Source of the DNA: Seminavis robusta
Lineage: Eukaryota > Bacillariophyta > Bacillariophyceae > Naviculales > Naviculaceae
Direction: 5' to 3'
Length of the DNA stretch: 64,000 nt
Assembly: GCA_903772945.1 (NCBI GenBank)
Contig: CAICTM010000277.1
Span: forward strand, 1 to 64,000
The notes below the pieces were generated by a model. That model ran no database searches, was not told where the DNA came from, and saw only the letters and a list, made by a program, of their open reading frames with translations. Position 1 is the first letter of the stretch. Every line of letters begins with the position of its first letter. The position numbers and the translations under genes were made by a program. Shown here in pieces: positions 50,579 to 63,039 of the stretch.

Positions 50579-51912
50579 CTCTCAACTGTAACAACACTGC
50601 GACAATGATAGCTATTTGTGGTTGTGGCGTTGTGGGCGTCTCGGCGTCGAGTTGCTTCGAACGGGACAACAGCGGAGGCTACTAATAGGGTGGGGGTTAC
50701 AGCTGGCTAAAAGAAGCTAGCTCAGCCGCTAGAGCAAGTACCAGGTGGTACCTGGTACCGGAAAGTGCTCCACAAGTTTGGATCCAGTGTTGTGGGTACA
50801 GTACCGGTACGGTAAGAGGTGGCATCATAATATTTGAAAAGTTGAGATTGCTTATTTTTCTTTCTCCCTGCAAACGATGTCAATAGATAGACGACGAGGA
50901 TGTTGTCGGCATGCCCGCTGTCGGCATCAGCAAGGCCCATTGAAGTAAGGGGAACAGAGGCAGGACGTCTCCATCACCTGAGGCATGGCCGGTGCCACCC
51001 GTCAGCATCACCTGACCTCCAAACTCCAAGGAGAGGCTGTTCCGAGAAGGCTGCCAGACTCGGAATTCTGCAACAACATGACGGCTGGCCGTGCCGGTAC
51101 GGTACCAGTGGAGGAGGAGACGACAAGCAAATTCTTGGGCTTGTTTTCTCGCGACGAAAAACTTGGTGGACTCCTTCAGGGAGCTACTTTTATCGGCCGC
51201 TGTGCCGAAGCTAGCAGTTCAAGCCTCGCTGTTTTGTGCAGCATCATGCACTTATACGCGGACCCTACCAACAACGACTATCTCTTGTCGCAACCCACCC
51301 TACCAACGACGACTATCTGTTGTCGACACCCACGGCCAACTGGGAGCAGTTGAAATTTGGCGAAGTCGTGACGATGGACTGTGTTTGCAAAACATTCTTT
51401 CGCAACGTAGCCGTCAATACTGAACACATGACTTGGAAGAGACAAGGACGAAGCGATTACTGCTTTACGGAAATGGCCCAGTGGACGGATCAGGCAATTG
51501 ACGACCTTGCAATGGCGGTGCCTTGTACAATGAGACTTTCTACTGTTTTCTTTCTTGACTGGGTCACTCGGTTCCATAGTCTCTAGTTAGTTGACTGTCG
51601 AAGCGTGCCCCTCAAATGCAACGGTATCAACAGGGGTGGACAGGGTTGGCTGAAAATCAGTGCAAGCAAATAGACATTGTAGTGGAAACCCCTAAACTAC
51701 GTTGTACGATCCACCCAGCACTGAACAAAAGCATCCGCTTGGATCTGGTATGGCCAAACAAGATGTGGGTTGAAAGCCGTGCGAAAGTGATTGGCTATGT
51801 GCCAGAATGGCAATCCATTTCTAAAACTTCGAGCAAGGAAAACCTTTGCAACTGCGGGCAGCTCGGGCCCGCTCACGCATGCATCCAATGTAGCCCTCAG
51901 ACACCGGCACGT
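50579..51912. other. Region without an assigned gene, partly coding-like
   Basis: Two open stretches (frames at about 50985-51250 and 51330-51585) read smoothly, for example KFLGLFSRDEKLGGLLQG and TANWEQLKFGEVVTMDC, but no family is recognised. A tandem 35-bp unit (ACGACTATCTCTTGTCG.. then ACGACTATCTGTTGTCG..) lies at 51273-51330. They may be decayed exons of the TauE/SafE relic just downstream or of another gene. A CCGGTACGGTA cluster sits at 50740-50815. Confidence 0.3.
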
Positions 51913-52400
51913 ACTGCGACATTGCCCTTGCCCTTGCCACCGCGCTTTTTTCACTTCTGTGGCTTCAGCATCTCCACGAGTGGGTGGAACGCACGACCAG
52001 ATTCTTTACAGGGCTCTTCGGTATCGGTGGTGGCATGGTAACAGTCTCACTCATGCTTGCGATGGGAGCCATCCAGCAGTTGTGAGCGCCACTTCCAGTG
52101 CCATGAATTCTGTTTACCAGTTTTCCATCTGCCAGTTCCTACCTGGTCTTTGGCCTGATTCTGTACAACTATGCCATTGTTTGCTTTGTGGTTCCTTTCT
52201 TTGCTTCCCTGTTCGGAAACAAGGTGATGCATCAAGCCCGTCAAGCCAAGAGCGCCAATGGACGCTACTTCGAACGCAACTCCTACATCGCGTTTTGCCT
52301 AGGTGGTGTGATTTTGGTCTCTTCCTTGCTGATGACTGTTGACTATGTCTTTGGAGTATATGACTTGACAACATTGAATATCCACAGGGTCTCTGTGAGG
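51913..52400 (+). pseudogene. TauE/SafE-type membrane transporter pseudogene
   Basis: Fragments in three frames line up with the C-terminal half of TauE/SafE (PF01925) permeases. First, VERTTRFFTGLFGIGGGMVT and SLMLAMG at about 51985-52065; GIGGG is the family hallmark. Then, one frame over, HPAVVSATSSAM at about 52074-52108. Then, in the third frame, ILFTSF at about 52110, SSYLVFGLILYNYAIVCFVV, RNSYIAFCLGGVILVSSLLM and TVDYVFGV to about 52360. Shifts occur near 52070 and 52109, and neither coincides with a plausible intron that keeps the intervening motif. I therefore read it as a broken gene. A GT-AG intron 52081-52131 could bypass both shifts but would delete the conserved ATSSAM segment. 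The N-terminal half was not found. Confidence 0.55.
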
Positions 52401-52443
52401 GATATCGGATCTAGTCCTTGGTCACTGTTGCTGCCATATCTAC

Positions 52444-54051
52444 CTAGTCTTCTTGCCTGTGAATTGCAATAGGCTTGTCGATACTCTGCTCTTTAGTCTT
52501 TGAAAAACACCTCCATATGTGGATTTTCCCATCGGCCGCTCCTGTGGCACACAATCCAGACCAGTTGCTGTTGGGTGCCCAATCCATAGCAGAGACACTG
52601 TCGTCATGTCCTCGTAAAATGGCCTTCAGATGCGACTTGTCGCGGTTGTTGACGGCAGCTCGGCCCATGATTCGTAACCGTTGATCCCATCCTGCCACGG
52701 CAAATAATCGTCCACCTCCTGGTTGAAATCGAAGTTGGTTGATTCCGGGTTTACCTGTACGACAAGTAGGGATCCTTGATCTGACACGCACTTGAATGGT
52801 ATTGTTGTTGTTTTTGTCACTAGCAAAAGACCCAATAGTGGCCTTGAGAATGGCCACTGTCCCTTGCTCTTTTTCCGGTAGCTCTTGCTGTCCCATGCTT
52901 TCCCCTGCCATGCCTGCAATTGCCACAACTCCGTTTGCTTGTGGGCCATGAGACGGTGCCATATCCAATGCCAGAACTGGATCAGTAGAGAGCTTGATGC
53001 TGCTGACAGTAGCAGGCGAGATTGTGGTTTCTTTATGATCCATCAACATGCGTAAATCATGAAAGAACACTGTCCCTGATTCCATTCCACATGCCACAAT
53101 GGGTCGACTACCGCCTGCTGAGATGATAGTCGACTCGGAAAAGGCGAGACTGGATAACATTCCATGTCGACGACGGCTGGCAAAGTATCCTTCATGGTCC
53201 ATCGGCATGACATTATCTTGCTCTTCGGGAACCAGTCCCGCTCCTGGAAAGACCGCCACAGGTGATGCAGTTGGTTTGATTCTCCAATCTCGAATGGTGG
53301 CAACAGCATCATCGGCAGAGGGCAAGGCGACCAAATTTGGATTGGAATGACAGGGAGCCGCTGCGCAGAAAGTCTGCGAGTGGGTTGGAATGGAAGATAG
53401 AGTGGTGGCCATATTATTGCCATTATTTGCACCTTCCCAATGATGTAAAGATATGGTCCCCCTTAAGTCTCGTGTTTGATAGAGAAAGTGTTGGTTGTCG
53501 TGCAGTCGCCGCAAGGACCATCCTGGTCCTCTGTCATCTATGAAATGGGCAGTGGTGGCTTGTCTCTTGGACAAATCCCACAAGAGGCAGTCCCCATTGG
53601 CATGACAGGATGCCAAATATCGTCCCATAAGCAGTGATGTAGCGGCCACTTGCTGTCGAGCCATTCGTGTAGGATCATTTTTGGCAAGACTCTCAGATAG
53701 CAGTATGCGGGAGCACTGAAACGAAATGGGACCATCATCATCGTCGTCACTGCTGCTACTGCTGTCATCGTTACCATCTTCGTTCTGTACTTTGTTTTCA
53801 ATACATGGATTGTTGTTCATGTGATCACCATGATGAATTTGTGGTACAAAACAAATGGAAGCAACTGACGATCGACTGGCAGCGGTTCCCATGGGAGTGT
53901 CAGCCCCTGTTTGAGGGTCCATAGTAGTTTGCAGAGTTACCAAAGGATCCAAAGGAATGTCACCTTGACGATTCTTCGTTTGGGATATTGGCGCTTCATG
54001 GTTCCTTCGATTAGTATCATCAAGATGGAGCTGAGGTTGCAACATCTTCAT
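52444..54051 (-). CDS. WD40-repeat protein, GNB1L/Asa1-like
   Basis: A single exon of 535 residues. The N-terminal 110 residues are polar with an acidic SSSSSDDDDDG run. About seven WD40 blades follow. Recognisable strands include YLASCHANGDCLLWDL, IVACGMESGTVFFHDL, VVAIAGMAG, GRLFAVAGWDQRLRIM and GLCATGAADGKIHIWRC, with GHDDSVSAMDWAPNS between the last two. The AGWDQRLRI penultimate blade preceded by KPGINQLRF resembles the GNB1L / Asa1 family, which in other eukaryotes supports the ASTRA/TTT complexes that stabilise PIKK kinases. Insertions between blades are long (for example the Gly/Met-rich segment near 390). The family assignment is by resemblance; a generic WD40 scaffold is the fallback. 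It ends about 40 bases beyond the TauE/SafE relic on the other strand. Confidence 0.7.
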   Translation of the reverse strand: MKMLQPQLHLDDTNRRNHEAPISQTKNRQGDIPLDPLVTLQTTMDPQTGADTPMGTAASRSSVASICFVPQIHHGDHMNNNPCIENKVQNEDGNDDSSSSSDDDDDGPISFQCSRILLSESLAKNDPTRMARQQVAATSLLMGRYLASCHANGDCLLWDLSKRQATTAHFIDDRGPGWSLRRLHDNQHFLYQTRDLRGTISLHHWEGANNGNNMATTLSSIPTHSQTFCAAAPCHSNPNLVALPSADDAVATIRDWRIKPTASPVAVFPGAGLVPEEQDNVMPMDHEGYFASRRRHGMLSSLAFSESTIISAGGSRPIVACGMESGTVFFHDLRMLMDHKETTISPATVSSIKLSTDPVLALDMAPSHGPQANGVVAIAGMAGESMGQQELPEKEQGTVAILKATIGSFASDKNNNNTIQVRVRSRIPTCRTGKPGINQLRFQPGGGRLFAVAGWDQRLRIMGRAAVNNRDKSHLKAILRGHDDSVSAMDWAPNSNWSGLCATGAADGKIHIWRCFSKTKEQSIDKPIAIHRQED

Positions 54052-54550
54052 CGCCTTTTGGAAGAATACGAAACGAGAAACGAAGGTCGACTGTGGGGAT
54101 TGTGGGCACTGCGGCAGTGTTTGGCCAAAATGATCCCGATGGACGTAGGAACTGAGATCAAAAACCGATAGGGTTAGCGTTTATTTGGGTTTGCTCCAAC
54201 CTGGGTTTGCGCATTGGTTTGAAGCCAAAAGCTTCTCTGATGAGCACCAACAGCCAACAGCAGAGGAGCATCTCCTTTCCACGGCACACCGCCGTCCCGT
54301 TCAACAGGAAGCATCTCATTGAATACCATCATGCCCTCCGCATCAGCAGAAGCTCCCAGCGCCAGTGCCCGTACCGATCGTATGCCTCTCTTGTTGGATC
54401 AAAAGGACCTTTGGCTCAACTAGATCCTTCCCTCAGTTGGAATGGGTCATTTTGTTTGTTTGCTGGAGGAGTCAACATGCAGCTAAATCGACTCTAAAAA
54501 AGTATTGTGGCTCTGTGGAGACCCCGCCTTGACTCAAAAACCTTCTTATA
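54052..54550. other. Intergenic region
   Basis: About 500 bases upstream of the WD40 gene. An open frame at 54207-54497 has no recognisable motif. No mobile element or RNA gene seen. Confidence 0.35.
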
Positions 54551-54930
54551 AATGCCACTGAGGACAACAAGCATGCAACTAGCACCAGTACATTTTGCAG
54601 TTCTGCAATCTTTAATGTGGCCATTCTTGGGTATGCCCATGAGTGTGGCTTTCCATGGGATCGATGGACATGTGCCCATATTGCCAAAACTGCAAATGTT
54701 CAGGTTCTACGGTTGGCCCATGACCATGGCTGTCCATGGGATGGCACAGCAACCTCGGCAGCCAGCTGCTGGCTATGGACATTTGGATGTCCTCAGACAT
54801 GATCATGCAAATGGCTGTCCATGGGATGAATGGACAAGCTATGCAGCAGCTTCTAACGGGCACTTGAAATTGCTGCAGTGGGCTCGTGAACATGGCTGCC
54901 CGGCCGTGCGTGGGATCCATTTACTTGCTC
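54551..54930 (+). pseudogene. Ankyrin-repeat pseudogene (GCPWD type)
   Basis: Frame pieces read ILGYAHECGFPWDRWTCAHI, QVLRLAHDHGCPWDGTATSA, then after a frame change GHLDVLRHDHANGCPWDEWT and AAASNGHLKLLQWAREHGCP. These are consecutive ankyrin-like units of the (A/G)HLxxLxWAxxxGCPWDxxT kind common in stramenopiles. The frame breaks near 54760 in mid-repeat, with no start codon context and no downstream continuation. It is a small decayed fragment. Confidence 0.6.
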
Positions 54931-57900
54931 TAGTGCAGCTCCACAAGGTCATTTGGCACTACAGCTACCACACCTTGAACACTGCTTGATTGCACAGCGA
55001 ACAGTGAGCAGTGGCGTGTAACGTAGTTTGCTTTAGAGGAGCGACAGTCCATGATGCGCTGATTGATCGACGAGGAAGGTTCAGTGCCTCAGCTCCGTTC
55101 AGGGTCCTTCGCGGGGGACAATTGGGCAATCTTAGTGAGTACAGAGTACATACATGTACGAGCGTTCGTAAACTTTCCATCCACGAAAGTATCATTCAAT
55201 AGTACTAAAAGGCTTTGCGGACGCCTCAAGATGAGCTGAATAGAAAAGGAGCAAAGTACCTGGTACCTGGTACCAGTACCAGGTACTTGTTGGAAAACAG
55301 GATCAGCAGAGAGTGTTCCGGAAACTGGAAAAAGCCTCTCCTCGATTTGGGCACGTGCTTGTGAGTTGCAAAGGCTCTTGCAGGAGTTTGGTTCTTTGGT
55401 TCTCGCCGTATACTCCATCCATTCTGGAGCGGCTCCTGCTCCCAACTTCGCTCTCTCTGCTCCACCCCTTCTGTATGTCAGCCAATGCAATTGCACAGAC
55501 CGCTGACTGGTTGCATGCTATGGTTCCGTCGCTCAAACACCTACCTTTTACTAGTAGGGTTCCATTGGAGAGGATGGTGTCCTCTCACTCCGAAGTATCC
55601 TGCGCATGGTTGGAGCGGCACCGGCACGCATAGTAGAGCATTCCTTTGTGCATTGTCTTCATCAAACTCCTGACACTTCCTCCGGCAGCAAGAGGGTTGG
55701 TGGATATTAGTGACAGATCACATCTCTGCCGAGCTCTTGAACCTCCAACGATGTGCGGTCATCTGTCAGATCGAAGCTCAATACGACCTGAGAATATTGA
55801 GGGTCGGGTCTACAGTGCCACTCCATGAGGTCCGTTGATAAAGTGCCTTCAGTGATGAAAGTATATTGTATGTAATTCGCCATGATTCTCAGTGACGATT
55901 GGGCATTACTGGAGGGTTGGAGGGAAGAAGACTCCGTCTGCATGTTGGGTTGCCCATCCTTTGTGCGCCAACCAGGACCTCACTCGAACTGCATGAGCGA
56001 AGCAAAGCTGGAGGCTGTGACGCAACAACCAACGCTGATGTTCGGTCCTGGCGTTCTGGTAGTTTTGCCCACCGCGGTTGCTACTCATGAGCATGATGAT
56101 ACCCCCATACTGGTCATTCGCCTGGATCCCTTCTACTCCGTCGGTGTATGATCATGCAGTTCCACAGATACACAGTTGACTGCTTGGCCCAAGACATTGA
56201 ACCTTTGGAAATGCTTCGTCTCCAACACAACGAGTATATCACCAATCAGTCGAGAGAGACTTAATGCGATACACTTGAAAACTCCAATTTGATACGGCGA
56301 GAATTCATCTCAACATCCGACCAGCAAGATTAGCGCTCAAGAAATTCAGCCACAAACTCCTGGGTGCACTTGATACCGTCGGCACGACATATGCTGTTTC
56401 TTCCTTGGCTCACTATCTGGCAACTCGAGTTTCTCATCCAGACTATGAAAGGCGACAGCGGCGACTCATCAGAAGCCAATATGCAAGGGGAAATTTCCTC
56501 GTGAGCCACTCATCCTTTGCCCGTTCCGCTATCGTTGAAGTACACTTTCCTTCAGTCTGCGGATAACCCCGACAAGATCGGCTCACTACCACAAGTCCAA
56601 TCTTGTGGATACCGGGAGGGAGTCCGGGAAGGGTTGGCTTGACGAGACGGCGAGAGACGAGCACGGATTGTGCCCCATGCGAGAAGATTGGTTGAGGCAA
56701 ATCTTTGGATGCTACTGGGACTGTCGCTACCTACCGTACTCGATGCTGTATCCAATGCACATTTAGTTTGAATTGAGCGGCGTGCTTGGATAGTCATCTG
56801 AGATATTCGTACAAGTAAATGCAAAGTGCGACAATCCTCAGCTCAAAGGCTCCATGATCCACCACTGACGGTGGGTCCACAGTTGTGCAAGCCAAGCAAG
56901 GGAGATCTCGTTTCACCAGAGGGAGCCAAGAAAACATCAAATCATGTGCTCTCTTCGTTCAGGTACACGTCTTGTGGGCTTCATCGAAGATGGCAAAAGA
57001 TTGCAGATGATCCAGAACGGAGGAGATTGATTCCAGGGTGGGATGATGGCAGTATTCCAAAGGCAATGGAACGATGGATCCTTCCGTGGCAGATCCGTAC
57101 CGGACCTTCTTCTTGGTCACCAGGTGCAAGTGCGACGCCAACGCACTTCCACCTATTGATACCGCTATCTAACGCTGGTCTCAACAAATCCTCAGTGGTG
57201 GCGGCGCCAGCAACGAACACAAATCTCCAATGAATCATCTTTGTTAGCTCCATCAAGTAAGTACTGCGGCCCTGGATCTGCAGGAAGTTGAGCGCCTCCA
57301 CATCCCATGTAACACCGGGATTCACCTGACTCTGAGCGAGGGACTTTCTTTTAACCAAAGATAGGCAAGGAAGGCTGCTTTTGTCCTCACTCGAGCACAT
57401 CGTCATCGTCGTGTGCAGGCTTCACCCGTGCAAATTCTTTCCAAAGCAAATTCTTTCCGAAGCTTTGGCGTCTTAGATGTGGCTCGAGGAAGAAGGTAGT
57501 ATCTGTGTCCAGGGTTAGAGTTCACCTTTTCCCTCCCTTCCACGCCACGTTCTCCTGCTTCGACCTTTGCCCCAAGGAGACCGTCCGACGGTCTCGATCA
57601 AGGAGTGCAGCTTTCGACACCGTACCTAGTACTCGTAGAGAAGCGAACCAAGCCAGTACCTACGAGAGCCACAATGCGTTCTTCTTCCCACTACCAAATC
57701 CAATGAGACAGATAGACAAAACATCGAATGCAACCAAAAGTCACAGGAGGAGCGAGATCAGGGCTCGCGCCCACACCCGTTCTGCCCTCGACAAACAAAC
57801 GGAGAGATTTCAACTTTTAGGTCCTCGTTTCAGGTATGGTAACCAGATTGCGTTTACAGATACCGGTAGGTTTACACTACTCGTGGAAGGCTCAAACTTT

Positions 57901-58385
57901 CGTTCCCCAAGCGTCCATCTACTGCACATTCCTTGTAGTGGCCACCGAGTGATGCCAGACTCCGCCCATATACTCAGTTATGCTATCAGACTTGTCACTC
58001 TCAAGATTCAAGATTGATGACTGTGTTTGGCTGTCTCCAACTGCGTGTAGAAAGTACCGTAAAATGCTACTTACTATGCTTTTGCTCATAGTCCTGTTGC
58101 CATATGGGATTTCTAGAATTAAGGCCTCGATTAATCGGAGTGCCATACGAGACACCGAGGCATTAGTTAGGCAAGTGAAGAAGAATTATCGGTTCATTCG
58201 GATGCTCTTTTGTGGATGGTCAATTTGCACCACCAAGCGCACTGATACCTGATACCACCAGAAAAAACGCTTTTCATTGTCTTGATTGGTCTGTCGTCTG
58301 TCGGAGGAGACGGCAAGGGAAAATGTCTGTCTGTGTTTCCTGACTCTCTAGAGCTTGGATTGAGATGAAAGGGCCTCTTGTGGTT
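54931..58385. other. Long gene-poor stretch
   Basis: About 3.4 kb. CCTGGTACCTGGTACCAGTACCAGGTACTTG at 55258-55289 is a strong GGTACC palindrome cluster. Open frames across 55700-57400 are short and overlapping on both strands without a consistent protein, so decayed sequence is possible. I see no host gene, RNA gene or TIR element. Confidence 0.4.
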
Positions 58386-60273
58386 TCAGCCTTCATCTCG
58401 TCGTAACCGCAACCCTCCGGTTTCAATTTCATAGACACCGCACGCCTCGGCACTCTCTGTCCAGTACCGGCGTCCACCGCCGGTTCCAGACTTCTTCGAT
58501 TGAAGCAACTGCAGGTCACGACGAATCGACACTGGGATGCAGTGGCATAGCTGGCAAAGATGGGAATTAGTGATGTTTTGGGCAGTTTGGTAGACACCAG
58601 CTAGCTTGGCTGGAAAGTACGTTGACGCCCTCTGTTTCTGCCGATGAGGAATCTTAGCACACCATCTGCAGCGAATGCCAACCTGCCCAAGGACAATAGG
58701 TCGATTGCGTCCTTGTGCGCCGGCTTCTAGGTCGTCTTGACCAACCACAAAAAACTCCAGCTGTTGTCTCGCAAGACATTGATATGGAGAGATCTTGGTG
58801 TCGTCGTTGGAGGTATAAAGCAGAATGGATTCGCTGTCGGATGGAGCCGGAGGACCCAGTTCTTGTTCCTGCTGTTGTCCTATTGCCGCGGTGGCACCAG
58901 GCAATGATGCTACGGCAGGCACTCCCGACGACGCTGCTGCCGACGATGCAAATGATGTCGACGATACGGATGGAACCCCTGACGAAGCTGCTGCCATTGA
59001 TGGTGGTACTTCTGCAGAAGCACCCAACGTTGATTGCTGTTGTTGGGCAGTCAAGGATGGCGATGAAGCACTGGCGTGTGGGGCTTCAACTGTTGGCGGC
59101 ATCATCATTTCCTGCATGCCCCCTGCCGATAAATTGAAGATCCCCAGTGGTGGATTTGTCAGAGCAAACAAGTTTAGAGAGGCCAAAGGGTTGTGCTGCT
59201 GCAGCTGATTTGCGTCGAGCACTGATCGAGACATTGGAGCTGCTGGAGGCGCCGCAGCAGGTCCAAGCTGACGTGCGGACACAGCCCTCTGCAGGAGAAT
59301 GGCGTCGAGGCCATTCGCACCCCAAGCGTTACTGGTAGCGGATGCATTGAGCAATGCGCTCTGAAGTGGGTTTACCAAAGCTTGATTGGCGAGCAGACTG
59401 CTATTTAGTTGGGCTCTTGCCGTTGCCAACTGGATCAGGGTGTTGACGTCTGCTGTTTGAGCAGAATCAGATGTCTGCTGATTCCTAGATGCAAGCTGAA
59501 GGATGGAAAGGATATCGGGATTCTGGTTAGAGGAAGTACTTTGTTGTTGCAGGGCGTTTACTCCATGCGAGCCGGAAGCCACGTGTTGGCCACGGAATGT
59601 ATGCGATACATTGTTGGCAGATGCAGCACCCGACGACGACGACGACAGACCCCGTGCAGCCAAGGCAGACGCAAGGATGCGTTGGGACTGTGGCTGAAGA
59701 AGGGAACTGACATCAAACCCTGGTTGCTGGGGATGCAACTGACCAGCATTGAAGAAGAAATTTGCTGTCCCCTGATTCCACGCCGAAGCCTCAGCCCCCG
59801 CAGAACCAACCGACGCAGTTCCACTCAGAGTATCTTGCAGAGCACGTTGTGTTGATTCGCTACCAGCATCGGTTGGCAAGGAAGCTCTTGCTCCGGCTGC
59901 AAAATTATCAGCCATTGGATTGTTGGCCGTTTGTCCTTGCTCTTCAGCAGCCCAGCCAGTAACAGCTGAAGCCAAAGTGGCCGCCGGATTGATTCAAAGA
60001 AACACCAGTGTGAGTGTGGTCGTGAGAGTGGGAAGGCATACACCCTAATTCCCATGGGGTCATCGCGCCTACTTGTGACAAGGGGGGCCTTCCCTCCTTC
60101 GAAACTGAAACAAACATGAATGGTTCAATCCACGTACCTGTTGGTGCTGATACGCCTCTTCGTGGCGCAACATTCCTAAGGAATGTGTCGCTTAGCTTGG
60201 ACTCTTCAGGTCCTTGTGCATTGTCAGTTTCTTCTCGTGCCCGCTTCTGACCTCCACGATTTCCCTGGTCCAT
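58386..60273 (-). CDS. CxxC-HxxxC domain protein (member A)
   Basis: Two exons on the minus strand: 60273-60138 and 59965-58386, joined by a 172-nt phase-1 intron (GTACGT..GGCTTCAG), giving 571 residues. It starts MDQGNRGGQKRAREE. Residues about 50-420 are Ala/Ser/Gln-rich, disordered, like many transcriptional co-factors. The C-terminal about 140 residues are conserved with the protein at 63040: ISPYQCLARQQLE, DLEAGAQGRNRPIVLGQVGI, RCRWCA, RQKQRASTYFP, GVYQTAQNITNSHLCQLC and KKSGTGGGRRYW. The CxxC of RCRWC with HLCQLC (HxxxC) could form a zinc site. A DNA- or protein-binding role is likely; the family is not named with certainty. Confidence 0.75.
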
Positions 60274-63039
60274 GTTACCTATGAAACACTGGTATGATAC
60301 GAGGCACCGGACGCAGATTAGAAGGTGTCCGACGTTCGATGATCAAGAAACAACAAAGCTCCACTCGGCTGGCTGAATGTCTTGAGGGCACGTCCTGAAT
60401 TGCAAAGTTCTGCTACCCAAACCAAACCAGAGCAGGAGACGATGAGTAGTTGAACCGAAACCACACAACAGTCACTTGAAAGGCTTCTCTGACGGGGAGT
60501 ATCCAATGATCAAACAGGTGGAAGCAGCAACCACAAAATGGTTCAGAGTTGTGAGGACAACAAAAGCTTGTCCCCTTTCTCTACCGGTATGGTTTTGTGA
60601 ATTCTTAGATCACCAGCAGAGGAAGCGAATGGTGCGATGGTACCAGAAGAGGTTTATGTTTATTACTACTAGTATGGACTGGGCAGCTTGTGGGGGCTCC
60701 CTGTTCAAGCCTGGACCAATTTCTTGGTATTGCTTGTCTGGCTTCCTATTTTGATTCGCCCTCCCTGAAGCTTGCGTGCTTGAGTACTAATACCTGGTAG
60801 TACTTATCGAACTGACCGACAGATGCGCACGTTGAGGCGGTCATCGAGTGCTAGTAGCTGGCTACTCTAGTAGCTACTAGTTGTGCTACCAAGCAGCACA
60901 CGCTGTGCCGTAACAGCTTGAACGAATCATTTGTCCAGGGGCGGCTTTGTATTGCTTTCAAGTACTTTCGACTGTGGATGCCAGCATGCCAGCTACCTTG
61001 CATTCCATCGAGAAATGCTACCGCTCATCCATGGGACATTTTTTAGCAAGCTTCATGACTGAAACTTCCAAAAGATTGAAGGAAGATTGTGCAAAGATTG
61101 AAGATTTGGCGGACTTTTGTTTTTCATTTATCATTTTTACACTACCGTCCACAGAACGATCCAATTAAAAATGCCAGAGACACTCCAGGGTATCTGGACA
61201 TTGAAGGAAATACTTATGCCAGCACTTACTAATAGTACTCTTGCAACTCTGTCTGTAGCAATAGGTAGTACTTAGTACTCTTTTCATCCTTGAGCGAGAG
61301 AGCTACCGGTAGCTAGCTATTATAGCTAGCGAGAGTGTCTTCAATTTCTCACAGTTTGTTCATTGGGTGCGTAGGATCTGCCATGGGAGGACTGTAGCGG
61401 TACGTGGTACTTGGTAGTTGTAGATGGCGCCGAGGCGAACAAAAAGACCAATAAGCTGCGTTCCCGTACTCGTAGATGCAAGAATCTGATGATGCTTACT
61501 GCCTCTGAGAGCACTATCTCTGAGTATTCGGTATTCGGTATTCGGTATGCTCACTCCAGACTCCAGCGTACTCCATTAGAAAGATGATTTAATCATTATT
61601 GGTCAACCAGTAAGTCTCGCCACCGAAAGTCAGAAAGAATCTCATTGTCACGATTAGTCCAGACTACCTCACTCTAATAATACCGGCGGCTATCAAAGGC
61701 GACTACAGCTACCGTGCTTGGTCCTATTGGCTACCGCACGGTAAGAGTAGATCTAGCTGTCTCCTTTTTCCGGTTTCGGGGAAGCAAAGGTTCAAAGGTT
61801 ACGTATCGGGTTCTTACTTGCCTTTTGAAAATCTGCACCCGTCTTAGACATCGTAAGCACGGAGCCGTCTGGTTGGGCTACATCGCAGCTGGGTGGTGCT
61901 TTTACAATGATCCACTGGCAGGGCTGGGTCGAACTGAGTGGTTATAGATAAGTGGCTGCCTGTTTTTGGCTGGATGAGTGAACTTGCTTGCGTACCCATG
62001 TACTCGGAGAGTACCCATTACTATGACATTGTATTAGGTGTTACCGGTAGGTTCCTTCTACCTTTCGACGTGAGTGTTTGGTAAAACTGCGCCGGGTTCT
62101 GTACTACAGGTACATGTACTTGTGAGCGGCGTGCCTTGTGATGAGTGCGATGTGAGCCTCCACTCTCCACATTGAGCAAAGTTTCAATTGCGTTGATTGT
62201 CTGTCACTGACCTGGCTCAGCTCCTGGCTCCCATATCGGTACTGCCTGGGTGGTTAAGAATAGGTCTCGACGTGAGAGTTCTACATGCAGACCCAGCCAC
62301 TTCTAGCTAGCAGTCGGAGTCCTCTGCCTGCCACGGCTAATAATGATGATATTCCAATACCGGCAACCCATCAGTCCAACCCGCATGAAGCCCACCAGAA
62401 TCTTTGCTTTGCAGTTGGCATAAGCAGCCCAGATCAGATCACTACGCCACGTCCTGAAAGTCTTGGGCCCTTGCGCCAACGACGCTAGAATGCTTTCTTT
62501 AAAACGAGGTAAATAAAACCTCTAAGATAGAAAATGTGGATTAATTATCCACGTTTTCAAATTTGGTAACTGAACCTCGTTTCTTTCGAAAGGTGAATAA
62601 ATTGAAAAACAATGGAAACTTCGCTCTCTAGCTAGAGTCTACTCTAGTTCGTTTTTCGAATCGGTTGATAAAATTACTATTGGCATCTCATTTTCAGCAT
62701 TTGTTTTGTCCAAAACATATACTAGTAGAACTTATCCAAGTTTTCAAATCGTTTATAAACTAACTTTGAAGTCCGCAGCCGTGGTACCGGTAGCGGTCAA
62801 GTCTGTGTGGTGCGAGCTCCTTCATCTGGTTACCCGCTGTCAACAAGAATTGCTTCACGTGCACAAACGGTTTTCTCTACCGTATCGTCTGTTAGACGGC
62901 AAATAGCTATAGAAGACATCCAAAAGTGTCTCTAGTATTTTGATTCATGCATTACTAGCTAAATGGTTTCATCTTCAGAATCGCTTTCAAGGAAGGGGCT
63001 GCGTTTGGACGGCCGAATTGTGTTGTAGCTGCAACCTGT
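60274..63039. other. Long gene-poor stretch
   Basis: About 2.8 kb between the two paralogues. CTAG-rich words (TAGCTAGCTATTATAGCTAGC at 61311, CTCTAGCTAGAGTCTACTCTAG at 62625) and a short hairpin (GTGGATTAATTATCCAC at 62536) are visible. A pair AAAACGAGGT/ACCTCGTTT at 62501 and 62572 brackets that hairpin. No coding region or RNA gene supported. Confidence 0.4.

Noticed and set aside
54207-54497. Open frame of 96 codons upstream of the WD40 gene
   Set aside because: No conserved motif and overlapping frames on both strands read equally well.
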